Of a stretch of DNA of 64,000 nucleotides, positions 55,868 through 64,000 are shown one piece after another. The stretch's first letter is position 1, and every line of letters starts with the position of its first letter. Origin of the DNA: Actinomycetes bacterium (GTDB lineage Bacteria > Actinomycetota > Thermoleophilia > Solirubrobacterales > JACPNS01); assembly GCA_023404495.1 (NCBI GenBank), contig JAEYBE010000024.1, positions 11,050 to 75,049 of the forward strand, in the 5' to 3' direction. Both the position numbers and the translations under genes were made by a program. The notes under the pieces were generated by a model, which did not search any database, was not told the origin of the DNA, and worked only from the letters and a program-made list of their open reading frames with translations.

Positions 55868-57958
55868 ATGCCACGCCAAGTTTCACTAGAGAAGACCCGA
55901 AACATCGGGATCATGGCTCACATCGACGCCGGTAAAACGACGACGACTGAGCGCATCCTGTACTACACCGGTAAGACCCACAAGATCGGTGAGGTCCACG
56001 AGGGTGCGGCCACGATGGACTGGATGGAGCAGGAGCAGGAGCGTGGAATCACGATCACCTCCGCCGCCACCACCGCTTTCTGGAATGACCACCGCATCAA
56101 CATCATTGACACGCCGGGCCACGTCGACTTCACCGTCGAGGTCGAGCGTTCGCTGCGCGTGCTCGACGGTGCAGTAGCCGTTTTCGACTCCGTCGCTGGC
56201 GTCGAGCCGCAGTCCGAGACCGTCTGGCGCCAGGCCGACACCTACCGCGTGCCGCGCATCGCCTACGTCAACAAGATGGACCGCACCGGCGCGTCCTTCG
56301 AAAAGTCGGTTGAGACGATGATCGACCGCCTCGGCGCGAACGCGATTCCGATCCAGCTGCCGATCGGCGCGGAGGGCGACTTTGCGGGGATTGTCGACCT
56401 CGTCACCGAGAAGGCGACTATCTACAAGGACGATCTCGGCAAGGAGCTCGAAGTCGTCGAGATCCCCGATGACCTCAAGGACGCAGCTCACGAGGCGCGC
56501 ACCCACCTGATCGAGGCGATCGCCGAGTACGACGATGCGCTGATGGAGTCCTACCTCGCAGACGAGGAACTCGACGAGGGCCGCGTCAAGGAGGCAATCC
56601 GCCAGGCCACGCTCGACATGTCGATGACCCCGGTGCTTTGCGGCTCTTCGTTCAAGAACAAGGGCGTCCAGCCGCTGCTCGACGCGGTGATCGACTACCT
56701 GCCGTCCCCGCTCGACGTCCCGGCGATCGAGGGTCATCACCCCAAGACCGACGAGGCCGACACCCGCGAGGCATCTGACGACGCGCCGTTTTCTGCCTTG
56801 GCCTTCAAGATCGCGACCGACCCGTTTGTCGGAAAGCTCGTCTTCTTCCGCGTCTACTCGGGCAAGCTGCAGGCCGGCACCAAGATTCTCAACGCCACTA
56901 CGGGTAAGACCGAGCGCCTTGGCCGCATCCTGATGATGCACGCCAACGACCGCGAGGACGTCGAAGAGCTCTACGCAGGCGACATCGCCGCCGCTGTGGG
57001 CGCCAAGGAAGTCACCACCGGTGACACCTTCTGTGCCCCGGACAAGCCGATCGTGCTGGAGAAGATGGAGTTCCCCGAGCCGGTCATCCAGGTGGCGATT
57101 GAGCCGAAGACCAAGTCCGACCAGGAGAAGATGGGCAACGCCCTGCAGGCTCTCGGTCAGGAAGACCCGACTTTCCGCATCCACACCGACGAGGAGACCG
57201 GCCAGACGATCATCGCCGGCATGGGCGAGCTGCACCTCGAGGTGCTGGTCGACCGCATGCAGCGCGAGTTCTCGGTCGAAGCGACGATCGGCAAGCCGCA
57301 AGTCGCCTACCGCGAGACGATTCGCGGCGAGGCGCTCAAGGTGCAGGGCAAGTTCGTCCGCCAGTCCGGTGGTCGCGGCCAGTACGGCGACGTCGTCATC
57401 AACATGGTTCCCAACCCGGGCGAGGGCTACGAGTTCGAGGACAACATCAAGGGTGGTGTTGTGCCGGGCGAGTACATCCCTTCGGTCAACGCGGGAATCC
57501 AGGAAGCACTTCAGAACGGCATCAAGGCCGGATTCCAGATGGTCGACGTGAAGGTGCAGCTGATCGACGGCTCCTACCACGACGTCGACTCATCGGAAAT
57601 GGCATTCAAGATCGCCGGTTCGATGGCAGCTCAGGAGGCCGCCAAGCGCGCCAAGCCCGTGCTGCTCGAGCCGGTCATGAAGGTCGAGGTCGTCACCCCC
57701 GAGGAGTTCCTCGGCGACATGATCGGAGACCTCTCACGCCGCCGCGGCAAGGTCGCAGGCCAAGAGCCGCGCGGCAACGCCATGGCGATCGACGCCACGG
57801 TTCCGCTTTCGGAGATGTTCGGGTACGCGACCGACATGCGTTCGGCCACCCAGGGACGCGCGAGCTACACGATGCAGTTCGAGCGTTACGAGGAAGTCCC
57901 GAGCAACATCGCCGAAGAGATCGTCGCGGCCAGGACCGGCCAGGCAGTCACCGCATAG
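55868..57958 (+). CDS. fusA: Elongation factor G
   Basis: A 696-residue EF-G of normal length. G-domain motifs are AHIDAGKTT, DTPGHVDF and NKMD; domains II-V follow with GMGELHLEV and DLSRRRGKV. It drives translocation with GTP. tuf follows after 60 bases, as in a str operon, but rpsL-rpsG are separated from it by about 4.2 kb. Confidence 0.98.
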   Translation: MPRQVSLEKTRNIGIMAHIDAGKTTTTERILYYTGKTHKIGEVHEGAATMDWMEQEQERGITITSAATTAFWNDHRINIIDTPGHVDFTVEVERSLRVLDGAVAVFDSVAGVEPQSETVWRQADTYRVPRIAYVNKMDRTGASFEKSVETMIDRLGANAIPIQLPIGAEGDFAGIVDLVTEKATIYKDDLGKELEVVEIPDDLKDAAHEARTHLIEAIAEYDDALMESYLADEELDEGRVKEAIRQATLDMSMTPVLCGSSFKNKGVQPLLDAVIDYLPSPLDVPAIEGHHPKTDEADTREASDDAPFSALAFKIATDPFVGKLVFFRVYSGKLQAGTKILNATTGKTERLGRILMMHANDREDVEELYAGDIAAAVGAKEVTTGDTFCAPDKPIVLEKMEFPEPVIQVAIEPKTKSDQEKMGNALQALGQEDPTFRIHTDEETGQTIIAGMGELHLEVLVDRMQREFSVEATIGKPQVAYRETIRGEALKVQGKFVRQSGGRGQYGDVVINMVPNPGEGYEFEDNIKGGVVPGEYIPSVNAGIQEALQNGIKAGFQMVDVKVQLIDGSYHDVDSSEMAFKIAGSMAAQEAAKRAKPVLLEPVMKVEVVTPEEFLGDMIGDLSRRRGKVAGQEPRGNAMAIDATVPLSEMFGYATDMRSATQGRASYTMQFERYEEVPSNIAEEIVAARTGQAVTA

Positions 57959-58018
57959 ACCACCAACCAATTTTTCAACTTACAACCACCAAAGAAATAA
58001 CCAAGAGGAGAGGAAGCA

Positions 58019-59206
58019 ATGGCGAAGGAAACATTTGAGCGCGACAAGCCGCACGTCAACGTAGGAACCATCGGTCACGTCGACCACGGAAAGACCACGC
58101 TGACCGCTGCGATCACGACCGTGCTCGCTGAGGCACAGGGCGGCGAGGCAAAGTCGTTCGCTGAGATCGACAACGCTCCGGAGGAGAAGGAGCGCGGTAT
58201 CACCATCGCCACCTCCCACGTCGAGTACCAGACCGACGCGCGCCACTACGCGCACGTCGACTGCCCGGGCCACGCCGACTACGTGAAGAACATGATCACC
58301 GGTGCCGCGCAGATGGACGGCGCGATCCTCGTGGTCTCGGCCGCTGACGGTCCGATGCCGCAGACGCGTGAGCACATCCTGCTCGCCCGTCAGGTCGGCG
58401 TCCCGTACATCATCGTCTTCCTCAACAAGGTCGACATGGTCGACGACGAGGAGCTCCTCGAGCTCGTCGAGGAAGAGGTTCGCGACCTGCTCAAGGAGTA
58501 CGACTTCCCGGGCGACGACATCCCGTTCATCAAGGGTTCGGCGCTCAAGGCGCTCGAGGGCGACGCAGACGCCAAGCAGGCGATCCTCGACCTCGGTGCT
58601 GCGCTTGACTCCTACATCCCGCAGCCGGAGCGCGACCTTGACAAGCCGTTCCTGATGCCGGTTGAGGACGTCTTCTCGATCACCGGTCGTGGCACCGTCG
58701 CCACCGGCCGCATCGAGAGCGGCATCGTCAACACCGGTGACGAGGTCGAGATCGTCGGCATCAAGGAAGAGACCGACAAGACCACGATCACGGGTGTCGA
58801 GATGTTCCGCAAGATCCTCGACCGCGGCGAGGCCGGCGACAACGTCGGTTGCCTCCTGCGTGGCACCAAGCGCGAGGAGATCGAGCGTGGCCAGGTTCTG
58901 GCCAAGCCGGGTTCGATCACCCCGCACACCAAGTTCAAGGCGCAGGTCTACTGCCTGAAGAAGGAAGAGGGTGGACGTCACACCCCGTTCTTCAGCGGTT
59001 ACCGCCCGCAGTTCTACTTCCGCACCACCGACGTGACCGGTGTCGCCAACCTCCCCGAGGGTGTCGAGATGGTCATGCCGGGCGACGACGTCGAGATGGA
59101 CATCGAGCTGATCCAGCCGATCGCCATGGACGAGCAGCTGCGCTTCGCCATCCGTGAGGGTGGTCGTACGGTCGGCTCAGGAGTGGTAACAGCCATCGTC
59201 GAGTAA
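58019..59206 (+). CDS. tuf: Elongation factor Tu
   Basis: A 395-residue EF-Tu behind AAGAGGAGAGG. G-domain motifs are GHVDHGKTTLT, DCPGHADY and NKVDMVDD; domain II has the RGTV region and domain III the GRTVGSGVV end. It brings aminoacyl-tRNA to the ribosome. Loss of the switch I GITI motif is not seen (RGITIATSH is present). Confidence 0.98.
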   Translation: MAKETFERDKPHVNVGTIGHVDHGKTTLTAAITTVLAEAQGGEAKSFAEIDNAPEEKERGITIATSHVEYQTDARHYAHVDCPGHADYVKNMITGAAQMDGAILVVSAADGPMPQTREHILLARQVGVPYIIVFLNKVDMVDDEELLELVEEEVRDLLKEYDFPGDDIPFIKGSALKALEGDADAKQAILDLGAALDSYIPQPERDLDKPFLMPVEDVFSITGRGTVATGRIESGIVNTGDEVEIVGIKEETDKTTITGVEMFRKILDRGEAGDNVGCLLRGTKREEIERGQVLAKPGSITPHTKFKAQVYCLKKEEGGRHTPFFSGYRPQFYFRTTDVTGVANLPEGVEMVMPGDDVEMDIELIQPIAMDEQLRFAIREGGRTVGSGVVTAIVE

Positions 59207-59228
59207 TCAGCGTGATCGGAGCTCCAGC

Positions 59229-59264
59229 CGGGCGGAGGTTTGGATTTATCCAAACCTCCGCCCG
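59229..59264. repeat. Perfect inverted repeat, CCAAACCTCCGCCCG type, after tuf
   Basis: Arms CGGGCGGAGGTTTGGAT and its exact complement are separated by TT. Outside, GGAGCT (59218-59223) pairs with AGCTCC (59267-59272). It shares its arm sequence with the palindromes at 20296 and 23713, in inverted order. It may separate tuf from the S10 operon. Confidence 0.8.
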
Positions 59265-59298
59265 AAAGCTCCGGACGACTGACCGCGCTAAGGAACAA

Positions 59299-59619
59299 AT
59301 GGCAGCAATTACGCAAAATAAGATCCGCATCCGCTTGAAGGCCTACGACCACGAGGCCATTGAGGCGGCGGCGAAGGAGATCGTTCAGACGGCTGAACGC
59401 ACCGGCGCAACCATTTCTGGTCCCGTGCCGCTGCCGACCGAGAAGAACGTCTACTGCGTGATCCGCGGTCCCTTCAAGGACAAGGATTCACGTGAGCACT
59501 TTGAGATCCGCACGCACAAGCGGCTGATCGACATTCATCACCCGACGCCCAAGACGGTCGACTCGCTCCAGCGCCTCGACCACCTTCCAGGCGGCGTCGA
59601 CATCGAGATCCGTATCTAG
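59299..59619 (+). CDS. rpsJ: 30S ribosomal protein S10
   Basis: The ATG at 59299 follows AAGGAAC and gives 106 residues. KIRIRLKAYDH, SGPVPLPTEKN and the RTHKRLIDIHHPT loop are intact. S10 also acts as NusE in antitermination. It opens the S10 operon. Confidence 0.97.
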   Translation: MAAITQNKIRIRLKAYDHEAIEAAAKEIVQTAERTGATISGPVPLPTEKNVYCVIRGPFKDKDSREHFEIRTHKRLIDIHHPTPKTVDSLQRLDHLPGGVDIEIRI

Positions 59620-59637
59620 AGAGAGATTTGTAAGGCA

Positions 59638-60342
59638 ATGGCAGGTTTGATCGGAAAGAAGATCGGGATGACCCAGGTCTTCCAGGAGGACGGCAAGGTG
59701 GAGCGCGTGACCGCGATCCTGGCCGGCCCCTGCCACGTCACCGGTCTCAAGAACAGCGAGCGCGACGGCTACGACGCCGTGCAGCTTTCGTTCGACGAGA
59801 TCGATCAGTCCAAGAAGAGAGCGGCAACGCGCCTCAACAAGCCGGACGCCGGCCTCTTCAAGAAGACCGGCACTCCGCCTTCGCGCAAGCTGGTCGAGTT
59901 CCGCGGCGTAGCCGACGACTTCGCGCCCGCTCCCGCACCGGAGCCGGCCGAGGGCGAAGAGCCGGTCGAGGTTCCCGAGTGGAGCGGCGAGCTGAAGATC
60001 GGCGACACGCTGACCGTCGCTCAGTTCGCCAAGGGCCAGACCGTCAAGGTCGCCGGTGTCTCCAAGGGCAAGGGCTTCGCCGGAACGGTCAAGCGCCACA
60101 ACTTCTCGCGCGGACCGGTTACCCACGGCTCGCACAACACCCGCGCCCCGGGATCGATCGGCCAGAGCGCCGACCCGTCGCGCGTCTTCAAGGGCATCCG
60201 CGGACCCGGCCACATGGGTTCCGAGCGCGTGACTCAGCGCGGCCTTGAGATCGTGGACGTTCTCCACGACGAAAACGTCATCCTCGTTCGCGGCAGCGTG
60301 CCCGGACCCAAGGGTGGTTACGTGGAGGTTCGCAATGCCTGA
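59638..60342 (+). CDS. rplC: 50S ribosomal protein L3 with Pro/Ala/Glu insert
   Basis: A 234-residue L3 (MAGLIGKKIGMTQVF start). An insert at about residues 98-113 (APAPAPEPAEGEEPVEVPEW) is not part of the family core. The loop GPVTHGSHNTRAPGSIG that reaches the peptidyl-transferase centre is present. The last eight bases overlap rplD. Confidence 0.96.
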   Translation: MAGLIGKKIGMTQVFQEDGKVERVTAILAGPCHVTGLKNSERDGYDAVQLSFDEIDQSKKRAATRLNKPDAGLFKKTGTPPSRKLVEFRGVADDFAPAPAPEPAEGEEPVEVPEWSGELKIGDTLTVAQFAKGQTVKVAGVSKGKGFAGTVKRHNFSRGPVTHGSHNTRAPGSIGQSADPSRVFKGIRGPGHMGSERVTQRGLEIVDVLHDENVILVRGSVPGPKGGYVEVRNA

Positions 60343-61168
60343 CCTGACCGCGCCATACCTCGGCAAGACCGGCACCGTCAAGCTCGACGGCCAGGTCTTC
60401 GGCGAAGAATTCAACGGTGCCCTGGTGCACGAGGTCGTCCGCGCTGAGCGCAACGCCCTGCGCAGCGGCAACGCCTCGACCAAGACCCGTGGCGAGATCG
60501 CGATGACCGGGGCCAAGGCCTGGCGCCAGAAGGGCACCGGCCGTGCTCGCGTCGGCGCGCTCTCGACCGGCCAGCGTCGCGGCGGTGGAGTGACCTTCGG
60601 TCCGACGCCGCGCAGCTACACCTTCAAGGTCAACCGCAAGGTCCGCCGCAAGGCCTTCCGCGCGGCCCTGTCCCTGCACGCCGAGCGCGGCTCGCTGGCG
60701 ATCGTCCCAAGCGGCGCCTTCAGCGAGCCCTCGACCGGCGACGCGGCAGACAACCTGACCAAGTGGAACGACAAGGGCAGCGTCGTCGTGATCACCGCAG
60801 GCGCCGAAGACGTCAACACCGCCAAGTCCTTCCGCAACATTGGCCGAGTCCGCGCAGTCCTGCCGGCCAGCGCCATCGGCGTCTACGAGCTCACAGCCGC
60901 CCAGTCGGTAGTGATCTCCGAGGACGCCCTCGAAGCCCTAATCGCGCTGGCGAGCAACGACATCAAGCGCGACAGCAAGAAGCCTGTCGTCGCCGTCAAG
61001 GCCGGCAAGCGCAATAAGACCCTCGTCAAGGGACAGAAGAAGAACGCTTCAGAGCAGGCCGGGGAAGAGTCTTCCCCCGCAGGCGTGGCAGCCGAGGAGG
61101 AAGACTCTTCCCCGGCCGTCGCCGACGAGGCCAAGACCGAAGAGGTCACTGAGGAGGCAACCGAGTAA
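60335..61168 (+). CDS. rplD: 50S ribosomal protein L4 with acidic C-terminal extension
   Basis: The ATG at 60335 gives 277 residues against about 205-215 in most bacteria. The core has AWRQKGTGRARVG in the loop lining the exit tunnel. Residues about 225-277 are an extra Lys-rich then acidic Ser/Glu tail, of which about 241-261 are encoded by a palindromic element. It overlaps rplC and rplW. Confidence 0.96.
   Translation: MPDLTAPYLGKTGTVKLDGQVFGEEFNGALVHEVVRAERNALRSGNASTKTRGEIAMTGAKAWRQKGTGRARVGALSTGQRRGGGVTFGPTPRSYTFKVNRKVRRKAFRAALSLHAERGSLAIVPSGAFSEPSTGDAADNLTKWNDKGSVVVITAGAEDVNTAKSFRNIGRVRAVLPASAIGVYELTAAQSVVISEDALEALIALASNDIKRDSKKPVVAVKAGKRNKTLVKGQKKNASEQAGEESSPAGVAAEEEDSSPAVADEAKTEEVTEEATE
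61057..61117 (-). repeat. In-gene palindromic element, copy 2 (in rplD, inverted)
   Basis: Perfect 19-base arms (61057-61075 and 61099-61117) flank a 23-base core that on the minus strand reads TCCTCGGCTG-CCAC-GCCTGCGGG. It is in frame and is the rplJ element in the opposite orientation, 49 of 61 bases identical. Confidence 0.85.
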
Positions 61169-61461
61169 TGGACGCCCGCACCGTGATCATCGAGCCCGTC
61201 GTCAGCGAGAAGTCCTACGCGCTGATGGGTGCGAACAAGTACACCTTCCGCGTCCACGACGACGCGAACAAGACCCAGATCGGGCAGGCCGTTGAGGAGA
61301 TCTTCGACGTGAAGGTCGCCAAGGTCCGCACCGCGTCGGTCAAGAGCAAGCCCAAGCGCCGTGGCGGATTCCAAGGCCGCACGCGCGAGTGGAAGAAGGC
61401 GATCGTCGAGCTTCAGCCCGGCAGCCGCATCGAACTCTTCGAAGGGGCGGCAACGGAGTAG
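61168..61461 (+). CDS. rplW: 50S ribosomal protein L23
   Basis: A 97-residue L23 (VVSEKSYALM, NKYTFRVHDDANK). It lies at the exit tunnel and binds trigger factor and SRP. The ATG overlaps the rplD stop by one base. Confidence 0.97.
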   Translation: MDARTVIIEPVVSEKSYALMGANKYTFRVHDDANKTQIGQAVEEIFDVKVAKVRTASVKSKPKRRGGFQGRTREWKKAIVELQPGSRIELFEGAATE

Positions 61462-61463
61462 TC

Positions 61464-62309
61464 ATGGCAGTCAAGCGTCACAAGCCCACATCACCCGGAC
61501 GTCGCTTTGCGACCTGGTTGATCAACGAAGAGGTCACCAAGACCTCGCCCGAGAAGTCGCTGACCACTGGTCTTCGCAAGACCGGCGGACGCAACAGCAA
61601 CGGCCGCAAGACTGCTCGCCACAAGGGCGGCGGAGCCAAGCGCGCCTACCGCAAGATCGACTTCAAGCGCAACAAGGATGGCGTGCCCGCGAAGGTCGCT
61701 GCGATCGAGTACGACCCGAACCGCACGTCGAACATCGCCCTGCTGCACTACCACGACGGCGAGAAGCGCTACATCCTCGCGCCGCAGGGCCTGAAGGTCG
61801 GCACCAACGTGCAGTCAGGCGACGGTGCCGAGATCGCCGTCGGCAACAGCCTGCCGCTCTCCGCGATCCCGACCGGAACCGTTATCCACGCGGTTGAGCT
61901 CCAGCCCGGCAAGGGCGCGCAGCTCGGACGCAGCGCCGGCGCGGCGATTCAGCTCGCCGCTAAGGAGGGCGCTAACGCCACGCTGCGTCTGCCCTCTGGC
62001 GAAATGCGCATGGTCCCGGCGACCTGCCGCGCCACGATCGGCGTCGTCGGTAACGCCGACCACCAGAACGTCACGATCGGCAAAGCCGGTCGCGCCCGCC
62101 ACATGGGCAAGCGCCCGCAGACGCGAGGCGTCGCGATGAACCCGGTCGACCACCCGCACGGCGGTGGTGAAGCGCACAAGACCCCGGGAGGTCACCCGAC
62201 CACTCCGTGGGGCAAGCCGGCGCTGGGTTACCGCACACGCAAGAAGAACAAGAAGTCCGACCACATGATCGTCCGTGGCCGCAAGCGCGGCAAGGGCCGT
62301 CGCCGCTAG
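61464..62309 (+). CDS. rplB: 50S ribosomal protein L2
   Basis: A 281-residue L2 from ATG 61464. The RNA-binding region and the C-terminal MNPVDHPHGGGEA, containing the conserved histidine near the peptidyl-transferase centre, are intact. It lies two bases after rplW. Confidence 0.98.
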   Translation: MAVKRHKPTSPGRRFATWLINEEVTKTSPEKSLTTGLRKTGGRNSNGRKTARHKGGGAKRAYRKIDFKRNKDGVPAKVAAIEYDPNRTSNIALLHYHDGEKRYILAPQGLKVGTNVQSGDGAEIAVGNSLPLSAIPTGTVIHAVELQPGKGAQLGRSAGAAIQLAAKEGANATLRLPSGEMRMVPATCRATIGVVGNADHQNVTIGKAGRARHMGKRPQTRGVAMNPVDHPHGGGEAHKTPGGHPTTPWGKPALGYRTRKKNKKSDHMIVRGRKRGKGRRR

Positions 62310-62340
62310 ACGGCAAGTGAGATTGGAAGGTTTGAGGTAG

Positions 62341-62616
62341 ATGAGTCGTTCATCAAAGAAGGGACCGTGGGTCGAGGATCGCCTCTTCAATCGCATTGAG
62401 GCGATGAATGAGAGCGGAAGCAAGCAGGTCGTGAAGACCTGGTCGCGCGCCTCGACGATCTTCCCGGAGTTCGTCGGCCACACGATCGCCGTCCACGACG
62501 GCCGCAAGCACGTGCCGGTCTTCGTCTCTGAGTCGATGGTCGGTCACAAGCTGGGCGAGTTCGCCCCGACCCGGACATTCCGTGGCCACGCTGGTGGTAA
62601 GGCGGCTGTCAAGTAA
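62341..62616 (+). CDS. rpsS: 30S ribosomal protein S19
   Basis: A 91-residue S19: RSSKKGPWVEDRLFNRIE, then HNG-like HTIAVHDGRKHVPVF and GHKLGEFAPTRTFRGH. Part of the 30S head near the A site, in the standard operon order. Confidence 0.97.
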   Translation: MSRSSKKGPWVEDRLFNRIEAMNESGSKQVVKTWSRASTIFPEFVGHTIAVHDGRKHVPVFVSESMVGHKLGEFAPTRTFRGHAGGKAAVK

Positions 62617-62621
62617 TTCTT

Positions 62622-63293
62622 ATGGCTGATTCGAAAGACAAGAAGACAGAGGCTGTAGAGAACGCCGGCGTGGACGCTTCGTCCTCGCAGGCTGCGGGCG
62701 AAGCGTCCACACCGGCTTCCGCCAAAGCTTCTGAGAAGAAGCCGGCTGCTAAGAAGCCTGCGGCCAAGAAGCCGGCTGGGAAGACGACTGCTGCGAAGAA
62801 GGCTCCTGCGAAGAAGGCTGATGAGTCGGCTGAGGCTGCTGAGGAGAAGACTCCGGCTAAGAAGGCTCCGGCCAAGAAGGCGGCGGCCAAGAAGCCTGCG
62901 CCCAAGCCTGTTGCCGTTGAACCCACTTATGTCCGCGCTACCGCTCGCTACGTGCGTTCGGCTCCGCGCAAGGCTCGCCTGGTCGTGGACCACATCCGCG
63001 GCGAGTCGGTCGAGGATGCCCGCCTGTTCTTGCAGTTCACCGCGCGTCACGTCGGCCGTGATGTCGCAAAGGTGCTCGAGTCGGCCGTCGCCAACGCCGA
63101 GCACAACCACGAACTCGATGGCGAGAGCCTGCACGTGGTCAAGGCCTACGTCGATGAGGGACCGACGCTCAAGCGTTGGCGCCCGCGCGCAAAGGGCCGT
63201 GCCACGCAGATCCTCAAGCGCACCAGCCACATCACGGTCGTCGTCTCCGACGTGCCGGCCAAAGACTTGAAGAACAGAAAGGCGGCTGCCTGA
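62622..63293 (+). CDS. rplV: 50S ribosomal protein L22 with long Lys/Ala-rich N-terminus
   Basis: A 223-residue L22, about twice the normal 110-115. The conserved core begins near residue 103 (YVRATARYVRSAPRKARLV) and ends with RTSHITVVV. Residues 1-100 are a low-complexity extension of KKPAAKK and KKAPAKK repeats, preceded by a Ser/Ala stretch at residues 15-32 encoded by a palindromic element. The basic part may bind rRNA; the role is unknown. Confidence 0.95.
   Translation: MADSKDKKTEAVENAGVDASSSQAAGEASTPASAKASEKKPAAKKPAAKKPAGKTTAAKKAPAKKADESAEAAEEKTPAKKAPAKKAAAKKPAPKPVAVEPTYVRATARYVRSAPRKARLVVDHIRGESVEDARLFLQFTARHVGRDVAKVLESAVANAEHNHELDGESLHVVKAYVDEGPTLKRWRPRAKGRATQILKRTSHITVVVSDVPAKDLKNRKAAA
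62664..62716 (+). repeat. In-gene palindromic element, copy 3 (in rplV, short core)
   Basis: Arms of 18 bases (62664-62681 and 62699-62716) pair at 17 positions. The 17-base core TCCTCG-CAGGC-TGCGGG has the same six bases at each end as the rplJ and rplD cores but lacks six in the middle. Confidence 0.75.
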
Positions 63294-63294
63294 C

Positions 63295-64000
63295 ATGGGT
63301 CAGAAAGTCCACCCCGAGTCAATGCGCGTGGGGTACATCCACGACTGGAAGTCGAACTGGTTCAACGAGAAGCAGTTCGCCGAGTACCTGATCGAGGACG
63401 TCCACATCCGCGACCACATCTTCGGCCGCCTCTCGCACGCCGGTCTCTCGAAGGTCACGATCAAAAAGAACGCCAGCGAGGTCACCGTGAACATTCACAC
63501 GGCGCGCCCGGGCATCGTGATCGGCAAGAGCGGTAGCGAGGTCGACGCCCTGCGCCGCGACCTCCACAGCCTGACCGACAAGTCGGTCAAGGTCAACATC
63601 CTCGAGGTCAAGCGCCCCGAGCTCGACGCGATGCTCGTCGCGCAGTCCGTCGCCGAGCAGCTCGAGAACCGTGTCGCCTTCCGTCGCGCGATGAAGCGCG
63701 CCCTGACCAGCGCGATGCGCTCGGGCGCCAAAGGCGTGAAGATCCAGGTCTCCGGGCGTCTCGGCGGATCGGAAATGGCGCGCACCGAGATGTACCACGA
63801 CGGTCGCGTGCCGCTGCACACGATTCGCGCGGACATCGACTACGGCTTCTGGGAGGCCCGCACGACGTTCGGCCCGATCGGCGTCAAGTGCTGGGTCAAC
63901 AAGGGCGAGATCATGCCCAAGGGATTTGAGTCCGACCTCACCGAGATCGACGCGCCGGCACCCGCGGGCGACCGCGATGACCGCCGCCGTGGCGGTGGAC
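63295..64000 (+). CDS. rpsC: 30S ribosomal protein S3, 3' end cut
   Basis: The ATG at 63295, one base after the rplV stop, begins MGQKVHPESMRVGYIHDWKS. The KH domain (ARPGIVIGKSGSEVDALRRDL) and the C-terminal domain (QVSGRLGGSEMARTE, GPIGVKCWVNKGE) are visible. The frame is open to the window end at 235 codons, within a basic, disordered tail (DRDDRRRGGG). Confidence 0.97.
   Translation, partial: MGQKVHPESMRVGYIHDWKSNWFNEKQFAEYLIEDVHIRDHIFGRLSHAGLSKVTIKKNASEVTVNIHTARPGIVIGKSGSEVDALRRDLHSLTDKSVKVNILEVKRPELDAMLVAQSVAEQLENRVAFRRAMKRALTSAMRSGAKGVKIQVSGRLGGSEMARTEMYHDGRVPLHTIRADIDYGFWEARTTFGPIGVKCWVNKGEIMPKGFESDLTEIDAPAPAGDRDDRRRGGG

Noticed and set aside
62720..62910. KKPAAKK/KKAPAKK repeats in rplV as a separate tandem repeat
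   Set aside because: They vary at the DNA level and look like a low-complexity protein tail of the kind seen in actinobacterial histone-like and TopA proteins, not a mobile DNA repeat.

Overview
The window is GC-rich bacterial chromosome carrying the actinobacterial transcription and translation core: rpmG-secE-nusG-rplK-rplA, rplJ-rplL, rpoB-rpoC, rpsL-rpsG, fusA-tuf, and the start of the S10 operon (rpsJ, rplC, rplD, rplW, rplB, rpsS, rplV, rpsC). The codon bias, the Lys-rich topoisomerase I tail, GTP-type PEP carboxykinase, an EF-Tu close to other Actinomycetota, and secreted proteins with Lys-rich beta-sandwich tails suggest a deep-branching actinomycete, perhaps Thermoleophilia/Solirubrobacterales. 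That placement is inference; no 16S gene is present. No tRNA, rRNA, CRISPR array or insertion sequence was seen.

Layout. 1-3020: an aromatic ring hydroxylase, an NmrA-like protein and an extradiol dioxygenase in one overlapping operon. 3092-10148: single genes for a secreted beta-helix protein, an alpha/beta hydrolase, an SDR, a lipoprotein polysaccharide deacetylase, a secreted sphingomyelinase-like phosphodiesterase and an ABC-F ATPase. 10173-14566: five overlapping genes (PqqD-like protein, HprK-like kinase, two GT2 glycosyltransferases, a nucleotidyltransferase fused to a beta-sandwich domain) that form a candidate peptide- or glycan-modifying system. 14600-16570: hemW and a methyltransferase. 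16805-28028: ribosomal/secretion/NusG genes, with a Fic enzyme, a 1074-residue secreted repeat protein and topA placed between rplA and rplJ. 28218-35789: a FadR-like regulator with twin operators beside a membrane fatty-acid hydroxylase, small VOC and NTF2-like proteins, pckG, and an unusual pair (pyruvyltransferase-glycosyltransferase fusion plus QueC-like PP-loop ATPase). 36005-43614: rpoB and rpoC. 43740-50688: an XRE/nucleotidyltransferase pair, small genes, a DMT-like transporter, and an oxidoreductase-DUF1365-cyclopropane synthase lipid operon. 50751-55434: rpsL-rpsG followed by a glycan-export cassette that splits the str operon. 55501-55728: a probable structured RNA. 55868-64000: fusA, tuf and the S10 operon, with rpsC cut by the window end.

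The most unusual signal is a small palindromic element lying in frame inside the disordered extensions of ribosomal proteins L10 and L4. The two copies are in opposite orientation, share 20 of 23 core bases, and every arm difference that breaks identity on both sides is compensated. L22 carries a shorter relative with the same core ends. A second, intergenic palindrome family with arms reading CCAAACCTCCGCCCG or close to it occurs three times. Several genes also have a -10 box ending 6-7 bases before the start codon and no Shine-Dalgarno sequence, which suggests leaderless transcripts.
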